Shown: positions 18,120-26,576 of the stretch, in pieces
Layout: each line of letters opens with the position of its first letter
Numbering within the stretch: the first letter of the stretch is position 1
Source of the DNA: Streptomyces sp. NBC_01232
Lineage (GTDB): Bacteria > Actinomycetota > Actinomycetes > Streptomycetales > Streptomycetaceae
DNA: 64,000 nt
Direction of reading: 5' to 3'
Assembly (NCBI RefSeq): GCF_035989885.1
Contig: NZ_CP108518.1
Coordinates: 4,141,501-4,205,500 of the forward strand
Notes under the pieces: model-generated
The model's input: the letters and a program-made list of their open reading frames with translations, nothing else
Told to the model about the DNA's origin: nothing
The model's database searches: none
Program-made: the position numbers and the translations under genes

Positions 18120-19055
18120 ATGTCAGCCACCCGCTTCACGTATCTCGGTCCCGAGGGCACTTTCACCGAGGCCGCCCTGCGCACCCTGCCGGAAGCCGCG
18201 ACACGGGAACTCGTCCCGATGGTGTCGGTACCGGCCGCCCTGGACGCCGTACGGGCCGGCGAGGCGGCTGCCGCCTTGGTCCCGATCGAGAACTCGGTGG
18301 AGGGCGGGGTCACCGCCACCCTCGACGAGCTGGCCGCGGGCGAACCGCTGATGATCTACCGCGAAGTGCTGCTGCCGATCGCCTTCGCGCTCCTCGTGCG
18401 GCCCGGGACCGCCCTGTCGGAGGTCAAGACCGTCACCGGGCACCCGGTCGCCCAGCCGCAGGTGCGCAACTGGCTGCGGGCGAACCTGCCCGACGCGGTG
18501 TGGGAGTCGGCCGCCTCGAACGCCGACGGCGCCCGGCTGGTCCAGGAGGGCCGCTTCGACGCCGCCTTCGCGGGTGAGTTCGCCGCCGCCACCTACGGGC
18601 TCGTACCGCTGGTGACGGAGATCCACGACGCGGAGAACGCCGAGACCCGATTCGTCCTGGTGGGACGCCCGGCCCGGCCGGCCGCGCCGACCGGCGCGGA
18701 CAAGACCTCCGTCGTGCTCTGGCTCGGCGACGACCACCCCGGTGCACTGCTGGAACTCCTCCAGGAATTCGCGGTCCGCGGGGTGAACCTGATGCTGATC
18801 CAGTCCCGTCCGACCGGACAGGGCATCGGTAATTACTGCTTCGCGGTCGATGCCGAGGGCCACATTTCCGACCGGCGGGTCAGTGAGGCCCTGATGGGCC
18901 TCAAGCGCACCTGTCCCCAGGTCCGCTTCCTCGGGTCCTACCCCCGCGCCGGTGTCGCTCAGAGTGACGTACGGGCTCCTCGGGCCGGAACCTCCGACGG
19001 CGACTTCACGGCCGCCTCCGACTGGCTGGGGCGTTGCCTCGACGGGCGGGCGTAG
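18120..19055 (+). CDS. pheA: Prephenate dehydratase
   Basis: This 311-residue monofunctional enzyme converts prephenate to phenylpyruvate in phenylalanine synthesis. The dehydratase domain (about 1-190) shows YLGPEGTFTEAA, PIENSVEGGV and the catalytic NAETRF (TRF) motif. A C-terminal ACT domain (about 199-275) with DHPGALLELL, GVNLMLIQSRPT and GNYCF should give phenylalanine feedback; the usual ESRP is QSRP here. It starts at the ATG at 18120, 42 bases after the DyP gene. It may be read partly from the copper operon and partly from its own leaderless promoter. A 526-base gap follows. Confidence 0.96.
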   Translation: MSATRFTYLGPEGTFTEAALRTLPEAATRELVPMVSVPAALDAVRAGEAAAALVPIENSVEGGVTATLDELAAGEPLMIYREVLLPIAFALLVRPGTALSEVKTVTGHPVAQPQVRNWLRANLPDAVWESAASNADGARLVQEGRFDAAFAGEFAAATYGLVPLVTEIHDAENAETRFVLVGRPARPAAPTGADKTSVVLWLGDDHPGALLELLQEFAVRGVNLMLIQSRPTGQGIGNYCFAVDAEGHISDRRVSEALMGLKRTCPQVRFLGSYPRAGVAQSDVRAPRAGTSDGDFTAASDWLGRCLDGRA

Positions 19056-19066
19056 GAAGTCGTCCA

Positions 19067-19087
19067 CTGTCCACAGAGTTATCCACA
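19067..19087. other. DnaA box pair
   Basis: CTGTCCACA (19067-19075, one mismatch to TTGTCCACA) and the exact box TTATCCACA (19079-19087) lie in the same orientation 12 bases apart. Confidence 0.75.
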
Positions 19088-19312
19088 GGCCGGGATAGGG
19101 ACCTGGGGACAAGTCGACAGAACGGCACGACAAGGTCGACAAATCGGCCGAGGGGCTCAGGTTTCGCTCTGGGGAGCGGGAGGTGAACGGTGTCACCTCC
19201 GCATCACCGATCAACTCTTTGGGGCGAGTCATTCCCACCCGAATGAGTGTGTGAGGGCGGTTTGAACCCTGATTCGCCTCGGCCATCCACCGATCAGGAA
19301 TGATCTATTCCT

Positions 19313-19376
19313 GTGTCCACAGATGCAGCACACAGCCTGTGGATAACCTGCGGGCCTCGCCAATTCCTGTGGACAA
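19313..19376. other. DnaA box group
   Basis: GTGTCCACA (19313-19321, one mismatch) on the plus strand, then two exact inverted boxes: TGTGGATAA (19338-19346) and TGTGGACAA (19368-19376). Confidence 0.75.
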
Positions 19377-19569
19377 GAACCTTCTCCGGCCCTGCTCAGC
19401 ACCCGGCCGACCGTCGGCATTCTGCCCCTTTTCGGGGAATGGACCCGCTTTTATCGACGCCGGAGCAAAGGACACTTCCGGTCGGCCGTCAAGACTTATC
19501 CATTCGTTGCAATTGGGACATAGCGACACGCAGCGTGATATCGGTGTGATCCCAGGAACCCCAGCCCGG

Positions 19570-19575
19570 TAGCCT
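19570..19575 (+). promoter_or_regulatory. -10 element of serS, possibly leaderless
   Basis: TAGCCT ends 6 bases before the serS GTG. The GGAGGG between them directly abuts the start codon, too close for normal Shine-Dalgarno use, so a leaderless mRNA is plausible. Confidence 0.5.
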
Positions 19576-19581
19576 GGAGGG

Positions 19582-20859
19582 GTGATTGACCTCCGGCTGC
19601 TCCGTGAAGACCCTGACCGTGTCCGCGCCTCGCAGCGCGCCCGTGGAGAGGACGTCGAACTCGTCGACGCACTCCTCTCCGCCGACGAGCGCCGCAGGTC
19701 CTCCGGCGTGCGCTTCGACGACCTCCGCAATGAGCAGAGGTCGCTCGGCAAGCTCATTCCGAAGGCCTCTCCGGAGGAGCGGGCCGAGCTGCTGAAGAAG
19801 GCCGAGCAGCTCAAGCAGAACGTCAAGGCGGCCGAGGCCGAGCAGAACGAGGCCGACGAAGCCGCCAAGCGGCTTCTCCTCCAGCTCGGCAACATCGTCC
19901 ACGAGGACGTCCCGGTCGGCGGCGAGGAGGACTTCACCGTCCTGGAGACGCACGGCACCGTCCGCGACTTCGCCGCCGAGGGCTTCGAGCCCAAGGACCA
20001 CCTGGAGCTCGGCGAGCTGCTGGGCGCCATCGACGTCGAGCGCGGCGCCAAGGTCTCCGGTTCGCGCTTCTACTACCTGACCGGTGTGGGCGCCCTGCTG
20101 GAGCTGGCGCTGGTCAATGCGGCCATCGCCCAGGCCACCGAGGCCGGCTTCATCCCGATGCTGACCCCGGCGCTGGTCCGCCCGCGCGCCATGGAGGGCA
20201 CCGGCTTCCTCGGCCAGGCCGCCGAGAACGTCTACCACCTGGAGAAGGACGACTACTACCTGGTCGGCACCTCCGAGGTCCCGCTCGCCGCGTACCACAT
20301 GGACGAGATCATCGAGGCCGACAAGCTGCCGCTGCGGTACGCCGGCTTCTCCCCGTGCTTCCGCCGCGAGGCCGGTACGTACGGCAAGGACACCCGCGGC
20401 ATCTTCCGCGTCCACCAGTTCGACAAGGTCGAGATGTTCTCGTACGTCGCGCCGGAGGAGGCCGAGGCTGAGCACCAGCGTCTCCTGGAGTGGGAGAAGC
20501 AGTGGCTGACCAGCCTGGAGCTGCCGTTCCAGGTGATCGACGTCGCCACCGGTGACCTGGGTGCCTCCGCCTCCCGCAAGTTCGACTGCGAGGCGTGGAT
20601 CCCGACGCAGGGCAAGTACCGCGAGCTGACCTCGGCCTCGAACTGCAACAGCTTCCAGGCCCGTCGTCTGTCGATCCGCTACCGCGACGGCAAGAAGACC
20701 CAGCCGCTGTCCACGCTGAACGGCACCCTGTGCGCCGTGCCGCGCACCATCGTCGCCATCCTCGAGAACCACCAGCAGGCCGACGGTTCGGTACGTGTGC
20801 CGCAGGCGCTCCGTCCGTACCTCGGCGGCCGCGAGGTCCTGGAGCCGATCGCCAAGTGA
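19582..20859 (+). CDS. serS: Seryl-tRNA synthetase
   Basis: This 425-residue class II synthetase charges tRNA-Ser. An N-terminal coiled-coil arm (about 30-100, rich in Arg, Glu and Lys) grips the tRNA. The catalytic core carries motif 2 ([23 protein letters not shown]) and motif 3 near [16 protein letters not shown]. The start is the GTG at 19582 ([12 protein letters not shown]). Its last codon and stop overlap the GTG of the following HAD hydrolase gene, so the two are translationally coupled. No T-box leader is seen upstream; the gap instead has DnaA boxes. Confidence 0.97.
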   Translation: MIDLRLLREDPDRVRASQRARGEDVELVDALLSADERRRSSGVRFDDLRNEQRSLGKLIPKASPEERAELLKKAEQLKQNVKAAEAEQNEADEAAKRLLLQLGNIVHEDVPVGGEEDFTVLETHGTVRDFAAEGFEPKDHLELGELLGAIDVERGAKVSGSRFYYLTGVGALLELALVNAAIAQATEAGFIPMLTPALVRPRAMEGTGFLGQAAENVYHLEKDDYYLVGTSEVPLAAYHMDEIIEADKLPLRYAGFSPCFRREAGTYGKDTRGIFRVHQFDKVEMFSYVAPEEAEAEHQRLLEWEKQWLTSLELPFQVIDVATGDLGASASRKFDCEAWIPTQGKYRELTSASNCNSFQARRLSIRYRDGKKTQPLSTLNGTLCAVPRTIVAILENHQQADGSVRVPQALRPYLGGREVLEPIAK

Positions 20860-21668
20860 GCCCGGCCCCGTTCCCGTACAAGCTCGTCGCGACCGACCTC
20901 GACGGCACGCTGCTGCGTGGCGACGACACCGTCTCGGAACGCACGCGTGAAGCGCTCGTCGCGGCCACCGCGGCGGGCGCGGCGCACATCGTCGTGACCG
21001 GCCGGGCCGTGCCCTGGACCCGGCACGTACTGGACGACCTCGGCTACAAGGGGATCGCCGTCTGCGGGCAGGGCGCGCAGGTCTACGACGCAGGCGCGCA
21101 CCGGCTGCTGACCTCGGTGACCCTGGACCGGCAGCTGGCCGGTCTGGCACTGTCGAAGCTGGAGGCCGAGATCGGCCCGCTGGCCCTCGCGGCCAGCCGG
21201 GACGGGGTGGACGGCGAGGTCCTGTTCGGGCCCGGTTACCAGGTGCAGGAGGGCCTCCCGGCCATATACCTGGACGACACCAAGGCGCTCTGGACGGCTC
21301 CGCTGAACAAGCTCTACATCCAGCACCCCGAGCTGGACGACGACACGCTCGTCAAGGTGGCCCGCTCGACCGTGGGCAGCCTGGTCGACATCGTCATGGC
21401 GGGTCCCGGCATCGTCGAGATCCTGCCGCTGGGCCTGACCAAGGCCACGGGCCTGTCGCTGGCCGCACGCCGGCTGGGGGCGAAGGCGGCGGAGACGATC
21501 GCCTTCGGTGACATGCCCAACGACATCCCGATGTTCGGCTGGGCCGCGCACGGGGTGGCGATGGCCAATGCCCATGCGGAGCTCAAGGCCGTGGCCGACG
21601 AGGTGACGACCTCCAACGAGGAGGACGGCATCGCGGTGGTGCTGGAGCGTCTGCTGGGCGCAGCGTAG
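20856..21668 (+). CDS. HAD superfamily (Cof-like) phosphatase
   Basis: The 270-residue protein starts at a GTG overlapping the serS stop (GTGA). HAD motifs: I at [11 protein letters not shown] (two Asp near residues 12-14), II at VVTGRAV, III Lys in GLTKATGL, and IV at [12 protein letters not shown]. The C2B-type cap in the middle is that of Cof/YbjI-like sugar-phosphate or nucleotide phosphatases. The substrate is unknown. Coupling to serS is positional; a link to serine or tRNA metabolism is only a guess. A paralogue lies at 35294. Confidence 0.92.
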   Translation: MSPAPFPYKLVATDLDGTLLRGDDTVSERTREALVAATAAGAAHIVVTGRAVPWTRHVLDDLGYKGIAVCGQGAQVYDAGAHRLLTSVTLDRQLAGLALSKLEAEIGPLALAASRDGVDGEVLFGPGYQVQEGLPAIYLDDTKALWTAPLNKLYIQHPELDDDTLVKVARSTVGSLVDIVMAGPGIVEILPLGLTKATGLSLAARRLGAKAAETIAFGDMPNDIPMFGWAAHGVAMANAHAELKAVADEVTTSNEEDGIAVVLERLLGAA

Positions 21669-21700
21669 GGCGTAAGCCGCAAGGCGTACGAGGGAGGAGA

Positions 21701-21752
21701 GGTCCGGGACGGCCCGCGCCGCAAGGCGCGCTCGAAGTGGCTGCCCCGGACC
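21701..21752. terminator. Terminator with inner GCAA-capped stem
   Basis: An outer 8-base-pair stem (21701-21708 with 21745-21752) encloses a second stem CGCGCC-GCAA-GGCGCG (21715-21730) with a GNRA tetraloop. TTTTGTTG follows on the plus strand. It lies between convergent genes. Confidence 0.75.
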
Positions 21753-21819
21753 TTTTGTTGCTCCCCGCACCCCTCACTCTGCACCCGGCGCAGGTCGCTT
21801 ACCAGCGAATTTCCGTGCA

Positions 21820-22368
21820 TCAGCCGTGGATCCGACGGCGGCGCCAGTAGGCGGCGGTCACCAGGGCGAGGAGCGGCCCCCAGAGCACGAGGGGTGCGTA
21901 GCAGACGGTCATGAGCCACCAGCCGGCCCCGGTGGGTGCGCCCGGCGCCGCCATGCTCGTATTCCAGTGGAAGGCGGCCAGGACGGTGACCAGGGTGACC
22001 GCGACGGCTCCCAGAGCAGCCGGTACGACCGCCGCGAGGGTCGGGATCCGGCGACCGCCCAGCCAGGGGATCCAGCGCGGCACCACCTCGCCCCAGCGCT
22101 GTACGAGACCGAGGCTGAGGAGGCCGAGGCCTTCGGCGAAGAGGCTGAGCGCCACCAGGTAGAAGGACCACCTGCCGGGGAAGAGTTCGGCCTCCAGTCC
22201 ACTGCCGGCCCCCCAGCCGACGGGTATGCCGACCGCGATGGCCACCCTCCACAGGCCGCTGGGGGCGAGGGTGAGGGCGGCCGCGTGGGCGGCCCAGCGG
22301 ATCGGCCGGCTGACGACGGGTCCGGCCGGGGTGGCGGAGGCGGGGGCGGGGGCTGTGAGCGTGGCCAT
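21820..22368 (-). CDS. Membrane protein of unknown function
   Basis: The 182-residue protein has about four or five predicted helices (for example LWRVAIAVGIPVGWG, FYLVALSLFAEGLGLLSLG, VVPAALGAVAVTLVTVLAAF and LVLWGPLLALVTAAYW). It ends in a basic YWRRRRIHG tail. The start is the ATG at 22368 because AAAGGA lies 8 bases upstream; another in-frame ATG at 22386 precedes it. It is divergent from the sensor kinase at 22531, and may be a target or accessory of that two-component system; the sequence does not show this directly. Confidence 0.8.
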   Translation of the reverse strand: MATLTAPAPASATPAGPVVSRPIRWAAHAAALTLAPSGLWRVAIAVGIPVGWGAGSGLEAELFPGRWSFYLVALSLFAEGLGLLSLGLVQRWGEVVPRWIPWLGGRRIPTLAAVVPAALGAVAVTLVTVLAAFHWNTSMAAPGAPTGAGWWLMTVCYAPLVLWGPLLALVTAAYWRRRRIHG

Positions 22369-22517
22369 GGTCCAAGTCCTTTGCATGAGGCGGTCGGTGA
22401 TGCCTCAAGCCTGGCCGGGCAGAACCTCCGGGACCATCTGCCGATCAGCGGGCCCGTGGTGGCGCGGCCCGGGCCGGCTCTGCCGAACGGCAGATGCTCC
22501 GGCCGCTCGTGCGCTCG

Positions 22518-22523
22518 TAGGGT
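22518..22523 (+). promoter_or_regulatory. -10 element for the sensor kinase gene
   Basis: TAGGGT ends 7 bases before the kinase ATG and there is no Shine-Dalgarno, consistent with a leaderless mRNA. Confidence 0.45.
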
Positions 22524-22530
22524 CGGCCTC

Positions 22531-23526
22531 ATGACCGTGAACACGCGTGCTGTTTATGCTCCGTTGCTCGCTCTCGCGGCGGTCGGTGGGCTCCTCGCCT
22601 CGTTCCTGGGGGTGCCCGCGACGTGGGTGCTGCTCTGGGTGTGCCTGCTGCTGCCGCTGCTGGGCCTGGTGGCCCGCTGGTCCCCGGTGCGTTCGGGGGC
22701 CGCCGCCGCCTCGCTGGGCGTGGCCGCCGTCGCTCTCTGGCCCCTCCCGCTGATGTGGGAGGCGGCGTCCTGGCTGGAGGCCTGCGGGGCGGCGGCGTTC
22801 TGGGCGTTGCCGGCGCTCGGGGCCCTGGCCGCCGGCGGGTATCTGCGCCGGCAGGCGAGCCGGATGCGGCAAGCCGTCCGGGACGGCCGGCGCGACCAGC
22901 AGCTGGAACTGGCCCGGGACCTCCACGACTTCGTGGCACACGATGTGAGCGCCATCGTGGTGCAGGCGCAGGCGGCCCGGTTCGTGGCGGACAAGGACCC
23001 CGAGCAGGCGGTCCGCGCGCTGGAGCGGATCGAGGCGGCGGGGCTCGGGGCACTGGCCTCCATGGACCGGACGGTGCACGCGCTGCGGGAGGCGGCCGGA
23101 GCGCGGTCCGCCTCCGTCCCCGGGACCTCCGAGTTGCCGGGGCTGGTGGAACGCTTCGAGGGCGGGGTACTGGAGGCCGATCCGGCGGCGGTCCGGGGGT
23201 TGTCGCGGGAGGCGGACACCACCGCGTACCGGGTGGCCGTCGAGGCCCTGACGAACGTACGCCGGCACGCGCCCGGAGCAGGACTGGTACGGGTGCGCCT
23301 GCACCGGGCCGCCGGGGGGATCGAGCTGAGCGTGGCCAACTCCGCACCGGCCCGGGGCGCGGGCGGACTGCGGGGACTGGGACTGCGGCGACGGAGCGGC
23401 ACCGGGCTGGCCGGGCTGCGCGCCAGGGTGGAGGCCGCCGGCGGCACGCTGCGGGCCGGGGCGAGTCCCGACGGAGGCTGGCGGGTTTGCGCCGTCTTCC
23501 CGGCGCAGGAGCAGCCCCTCGGGTGA
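22531..23526 (+). CDS. Sensor histidine kinase (HisKA_3/NarX type)
   Basis: The 331-residue kinase has an N-terminal membrane region (about 8-105, some four to five helices) with little outside the membrane. A HisKA_3 dimerisation box follows (ARDLHDFVAHDVSA) with the likely phospho-acceptor His132, then a GHKL ATPase domain ending near 325. The N box is in AYRVAVEALTNVRRHAPG and the G region in RSGTGLAGLRARVEAAGG. It is followed 10 bases later by its LuxR-type response regulator, a standard pair. The short sensor suggests detection of a membrane-related stimulus. The signal is unknown. Confidence 0.93.
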   Translation: MTVNTRAVYAPLLALAAVGGLLASFLGVPATWVLLWVCLLLPLLGLVARWSPVRSGAAAASLGVAAVALWPLPLMWEAASWLEACGAAAFWALPALGALAAGGYLRRQASRMRQAVRDGRRDQQLELARDLHDFVAHDVSAIVVQAQAARFVADKDPEQAVRALERIEAAGLGALASMDRTVHALREAAGARSASVPGTSELPGLVERFEGGVLEADPAAVRGLSREADTTAYRVAVEALTNVRRHAPGAGLVRVRLHRAAGGIELSVANSAPARGAGGLRGLGLRRRSGTGLAGLRARVEAAGGTLRAGASPDGGWRVCAVFPAQEQPLG

Positions 23527-23536
23527 TCATGGCGGC

Positions 23537-24193
23537 GTGACCACACGCATTCTGATCGCCGATGACCAAGAGGACATACGCAGCGGCTTCCGGCTGATCC
23601 TCGACTCGCAGCCGGACATGACCGTGGTGGGGGAGGCCGCGGACGGGGAGAGCGCGGTGGCACTGGCCCGGGAGCTGCGGCCGGACGTGGTGCTGGCGGA
23701 CATCCGGATGCCGCGGCTCGACGGGCTGGAGGTGACCCGCCTGCTGGCCCCGCAGACGCGGGTGCTGGTGGTGACCACCTTCGACCTGGACGAGTACGTG
23801 CACACCGCGCTGCGCAACGGTGCCTGCGGCTTTCTGCTGAAGCGGTCCGGGCCGGCGCTGCTGATCGAAGGGGTGCGGTCGGCGATGGCGGGGGACACGC
23901 TGATCAGTCCGCAGATCACGGTGCGGCTGCTGAGCCGGCTGACGCAGGCGGGTCCGGTCGCCCGGCCCGCGGCGCATCCGCTGACGGAGCGGGAGGTGGA
24001 CATCGTGCGTCTGGTGGCGCGGGGACTCACCAATGCCGAGATCGGCGCGAAGCTGTTCATCACCGCGGGGACGGCCAAGACCCACATCGCGAACGTGCAG
24101 GCCAAGCTCGGGGCACGGAACCGGGTGGGAATCGCCTCGTGGGCGTGGGAGCACGGCGTCGCGAAACCGGAGGCAGAGGCGGACACCTCCTGA
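23537..24193 (+). CDS. NarL/LuxR family response regulator
   Basis: The 218-residue regulator has a receiver domain (1-120) with Asp9/Asp10 and phospho-acceptor Asp55 (VVLADIRMP). The C-terminal LuxR-type helix-turn-helix (about 148-205) contains PLTEREVDIVRLVARGLTN and GTAKTHIANVQAKLG. The start is the GTG at 23537, 10 bases after its partner kinase. It probably controls the divergent membrane-protein gene or the nearby ABC operon; the sequence gives no operator to confirm this. It converges on the rhomboid-like gene, with a parS site in the 18-base gap and the opposing gene's 3' end. Confidence 0.94.
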   Translation: MTTRILIADDQEDIRSGFRLILDSQPDMTVVGEAADGESAVALARELRPDVVLADIRMPRLDGLEVTRLLAPQTRVLVVTTFDLDEYVHTALRNGACGFLLKRSGPALLIEGVRSAMAGDTLISPQITVRLLSRLTQAGPVARPAAHPLTEREVDIVRLVARGLTNAEIGAKLFITAGTAKTHIANVQAKLGARNRVGIASWAWEHGVAKPEAEADTS

Positions 24194-24211
24194 TTCGGGC
24201 CTGCGTCTTCG

Positions 24212-24847
24212 TCATGTTTCACGTGAAACAACGTGGCGGGTGAGCGGCCACGCGAGCAGACCCACCGAGAGCGCTATGGCGTGACCGAGGTCCGTGAAGG
24301 TGCCGCCGGTGGTCAGTGGGATCCCGAAGAAGGCGATCACTCCGGCCAGGTAGAGCCATTTCCAGGGTCCGGGGATCCGGTAGGTGAGGACACCGATGGA
24401 GGCGGCGAGCCCGTAGCTGACGCCGATGTCGACGACATGGGTCATGCTCTGCGGGGCCCGGTGGTCCTGGATGGCCGTCAGGAGGACCTTCTGGCTGACC
24501 AGTGTGGCGACCACATGGGCGGTCGCGACGATCAGGAGCCAGCGCAGGGTGCCGAGCCAGCGTTCGACGGGGGCGTGGAACAGCTCGAAGAGGACGGCGT
24601 AGAGGGCCAGCGAGGCCGGGTCCGCGATCCAGAAGGCGCTGCTGACGAGTGCCCGGACGGGGTACTTCACGAGCTGGGTGATGTTGCTGCTGTTGCGGTG
24701 CAGCAGGACCCGGTCGATCTGGTCGGGCGCGATCGCGACGATGATGCTGGTGACGGCGATGATCAGCAGCCAGATGTGCGTTCCGGGCGAGGACCGTATC
24801 CAGGACCGCAGTGGCCTGGACGGCTCCGGCTCGGTGTGCGCGACCAT
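24212..24847 (-). CDS. Rhomboid-like membrane protein
   Basis: The 211-residue protein has a six-helix layout matching the actinobacterial rhomboid-like family: IWLLIIAVTSIIVAIA, LALYAVLFELF, LLIVATAHVVATLVSQ, VDIGVSYGLAASIGVLTY, LYLAGVIAFFG and HAIALSVGLLAWPL. I do not see the classic GxSG catalytic serine (GVSYG is the nearest) or a clear His partner, so proteolytic activity is uncertain. Its last residues, VSRET, come from a parS site that overlaps the stop codon region. The start is the ATG at 24847. It lies 82 bases downstream of the ABC operon and may be read from it. Confidence 0.82.
   Translation of the reverse strand: MVAHTEPEPSRPLRSWIRSSPGTHIWLLIIAVTSIIVAIAPDQIDRVLLHRNSSNITQLVKYPVRALVSSAFWIADPASLALYAVLFELFHAPVERWLGTLRWLLIVATAHVVATLVSQKVLLTAIQDHRAPQSMTHVVDIGVSYGLAASIGVLTYRIPGPWKWLYLAGVIAFFGIPLTTGGTFTDLGHAIALSVGLLAWPLTRHVVSRET
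24215..24230. other. parS: parS site overlapping the 3' end of the rhomboid-like gene
   Basis: An exact TGTTTCACGTGAAACA that supplies the last five codons of the minus-strand gene and lies directly beside its stop codon. Confidence 0.95.
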
Positions 24848-24929
24848 GCACCGATGATGACGCGCGAACCTGTGCCCCGCCCGGCCGGTGGGCCGGGCGG
24901 GGCACAGGTTCGCAGCGCCGCGCTGGGGC

Positions 24930-25649
24930 CTACTCCTCGCCGGCCAGGGTGAGGCGGCGGAGCTTCTGGCCCGCGTAGACGGTGGCGCCGACGGTGACCG
25001 CGCAGAGCAGGATCGCGGCGGTGGGCAGGCCGACGGTGGCGTCGACGTACCCGTTCCCGGCGACCTTCTCGGCGACGGACAGCGCCCACTGCTGGACGCT
25101 GAGGGTCTTGGCGCCGGAGACCAGGCTGCCGAAGAGCGACTCCCAGATCAGGGCGTAGACGAGGCCGAAGACGACCGCGTGCCGGCTGACGGTGCCGAGC
25201 AGCAGGAACAGCGCGCTGTAGGCGATCGAGGCCACGAGGGCGGCGATCGTGTAGGCGACGGCGATCTGCTGGCCGTTCCCGTTGAGGATGAAACCTGCGA
25301 TCAGGGTGGGGATCGCGGAGAAGACCATGGTGACGGAGATCGCCACGATCAGCTTGGTCATGATGATCGTCGGGCGCTTCACCGGCTTGGCGAGCAGGTA
25401 GACGATGGAGCCGTCGTCGATCTCCGGCCCGATCGCTCCGGTGCCGGCGATGACACCGATCAGCGGAACCATGGTGGCGAGGGCGAAGCCCCCGAGGAGG
25501 TCGGCCGCGACCTTGTCGTCCACGCCGACGAAGGCACGGACGACGAGTGCGATGACGATCAGCAGGGCGGGCAGCGCAAAGAGGATCAGGGCGCGGCGCC
25601 GGCCGAGCAGGGCCCGGTAGGTGAGCCGGGCAACGGTGGGTTCGTACAT
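24930..25649 (-). CDS. ABC-2 type transporter permease
   Basis: The 239-residue integral membrane protein has about six helices (for example ALILFALPALLIVIALVV, LIVAISVTMVFSAIPTLI, YTIAALVASIAYSALFLLL and AAILLCAVTVGATVYAGQ). It resembles the ABC-2 permeases that pair with CcmA/NatA-type ATPases. It is the last gene of a four-gene operon (28439 to 24930), 15 bases after an ATPase gene. The substrate is unknown; such pairs export drugs, lipids or peptides. The start is the ATG at 25649 (MYEPTVARLTYRALLG). Confidence 0.9.
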   Translation of the reverse strand: MYEPTVARLTYRALLGRRRALILFALPALLIVIALVVRAFVGVDDKVAADLLGGFALATMVPLIGVIAGTGAIGPEIDDGSIVYLLAKPVKRPTIIMTKLIVAISVTMVFSAIPTLIAGFILNGNGQQIAVAYTIAALVASIAYSALFLLLGTVSRHAVVFGLVYALIWESLFGSLVSGAKTLSVQQWALSVAEKVAGNGYVDATVGLPTAAILLCAVTVGATVYAGQKLRRLTLAGEE

Positions 25650-25664
25650 GGGTGCCAGCTCCTT

Positions 25665-26576
25665 TCAGGCCGCGACGAGGTAGGAGAAGACCGACTCGAG
25701 GGACTCGTCGGAGGGCGAGACCGTCAGCAGCCGGATGCCGTGTTCCCGGGCCACGCGGGGCAGCAGCTCGGTGAAGCGGCCGAAGTCGACGGCCTGGATG
25801 CGCAGCGCGCCTTCCTTGAGGTCGACCTCGATGCCCGCGGTGGAAGGGTCGGCGATCAGGGCCGCGGCGAGGACCCGGTCGTCGGAGGAACGGATGACGT
25901 AGCGGTGCGGGCGGTCCGTCATCAGGCGGCGGATCTTGCGGAAGTCGCCGGAGGCTGCGTGCCGGCCGGCCACGACCACCTCGATGTGCGAGGCGAGCTG
26001 CTCGACCTCCTCCAGGATGTGGGAGGAGAACAGGACGGTGCGTCCCTCGTCGCCCATGCGCCGCAGCAGGTCCATGAGCTGCATGCGCTGGCGCGGGTCC
26101 ATGCCGTTGAACGGCTCGTCGAGGAGCAGAACGGACGGGTCGTGGACGAGGGCGGAGGCCATCTTCACGCGCTGGCGCATGCCCTTGGAGTACGTGGAGA
26201 TCTTGCGGTCCTGGGCGTACTCCATCTCGACGGTGGCGAGCGCCCGCTGGGCGGCCGCGTCGTCGAGGCCGTGGAGTTCGGCGTTCGCGACGACGAACTC
26301 CCGGCCCGTGAGGAAGTCGTACATGGCCTCGCGCTCGGGCACGACGCCGATCTGCTTGTAGACCTGCTCGTTCTGCCAGATCGGCGCGCCGTCGAGGGTG
26401 ACGGTGCCCGTGGAAGGAGCGAGGAAGCCGCCCATCATGTTGATGAGGGTGGACTTCCCGGCGCCGTTGGGGCCCAGCAGCCCGGTGACGCCGGGGCCGA
26501 TGGTCATGGTGACGTCGTTGACCGCGACGACGTTCCCGAACCAGCGGGAGGTGTGGTCGATGGCGATGGTGGTCAC
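25665..26576 (-). CDS. ABC transporter ATP-binding protein
   Basis: The 303-residue ATPase has Walker A GPNGAGKST (about 36-44), Q-loop region IGVVPEREAMYD, signature YSKGMRQRVK, Walker B VLLLDEPFNGMD and the switch His in LFSSHILEEVE. A C-terminal 80-residue extension is typical of drug- or lantibiotic-type exporters. The start is the GTG at 26576, overlapping the upstream permease stop (GTGA). It is probably the motor for the permease at 24930, while the other ATPase (27450) may serve the permease at 26573. Confidence 0.94.
   Translation of the reverse strand: MTTIAIDHTSRWFGNVVAVNDVTMTIGPGVTGLLGPNGAGKSTLINMMGGFLAPSTGTVTLDGAPIWQNEQVYKQIGVVPEREAMYDFLTGREFVVANAELHGLDDAAAQRALATVEMEYAQDRKISTYSKGMRQRVKMASALVHDPSVLLLDEPFNGMDPRQRMQLMDLLRRMGDEGRTVLFSSHILEEVEQLASHIEVVVAGRHAASGDFRKIRRLMTDRPHRYVIRSSDDRVLAAALIADPSTAGIEVDLKEGALRIQAVDFGRFTELLPRVAREHGIRLLTVSPSDESLESVFSYLVAA

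Larger units (their letters stand above)
19056..19581. other. 526-base intergenic region with DnaA boxes, upstream of serS
   Basis: No gene is seen. The region holds five DnaA-box-like sequences in two groups (19067-19087 and 19313-19376). It also has an 8-base-pair inverted repeat (GGAGGTGA 19179-19186, TCACCTCC 19193-19200) and the serS start region. Several stretches are AT-richer than the neighbouring genes. Confidence 0.7.

Noticed and set aside
19250..19275. tRNA-like T-arm sequence (GGTTTGAACCC) before serS
   Set aside because: No acceptor or anticodon stems of proper spacing around it.
19056..19581. Second origin of replication in the gap upstream of serS
   Set aside because: Only five boxes and no dnaA, dnaN or AT-rich unwinding element; better described as a titration or regulatory cluster.
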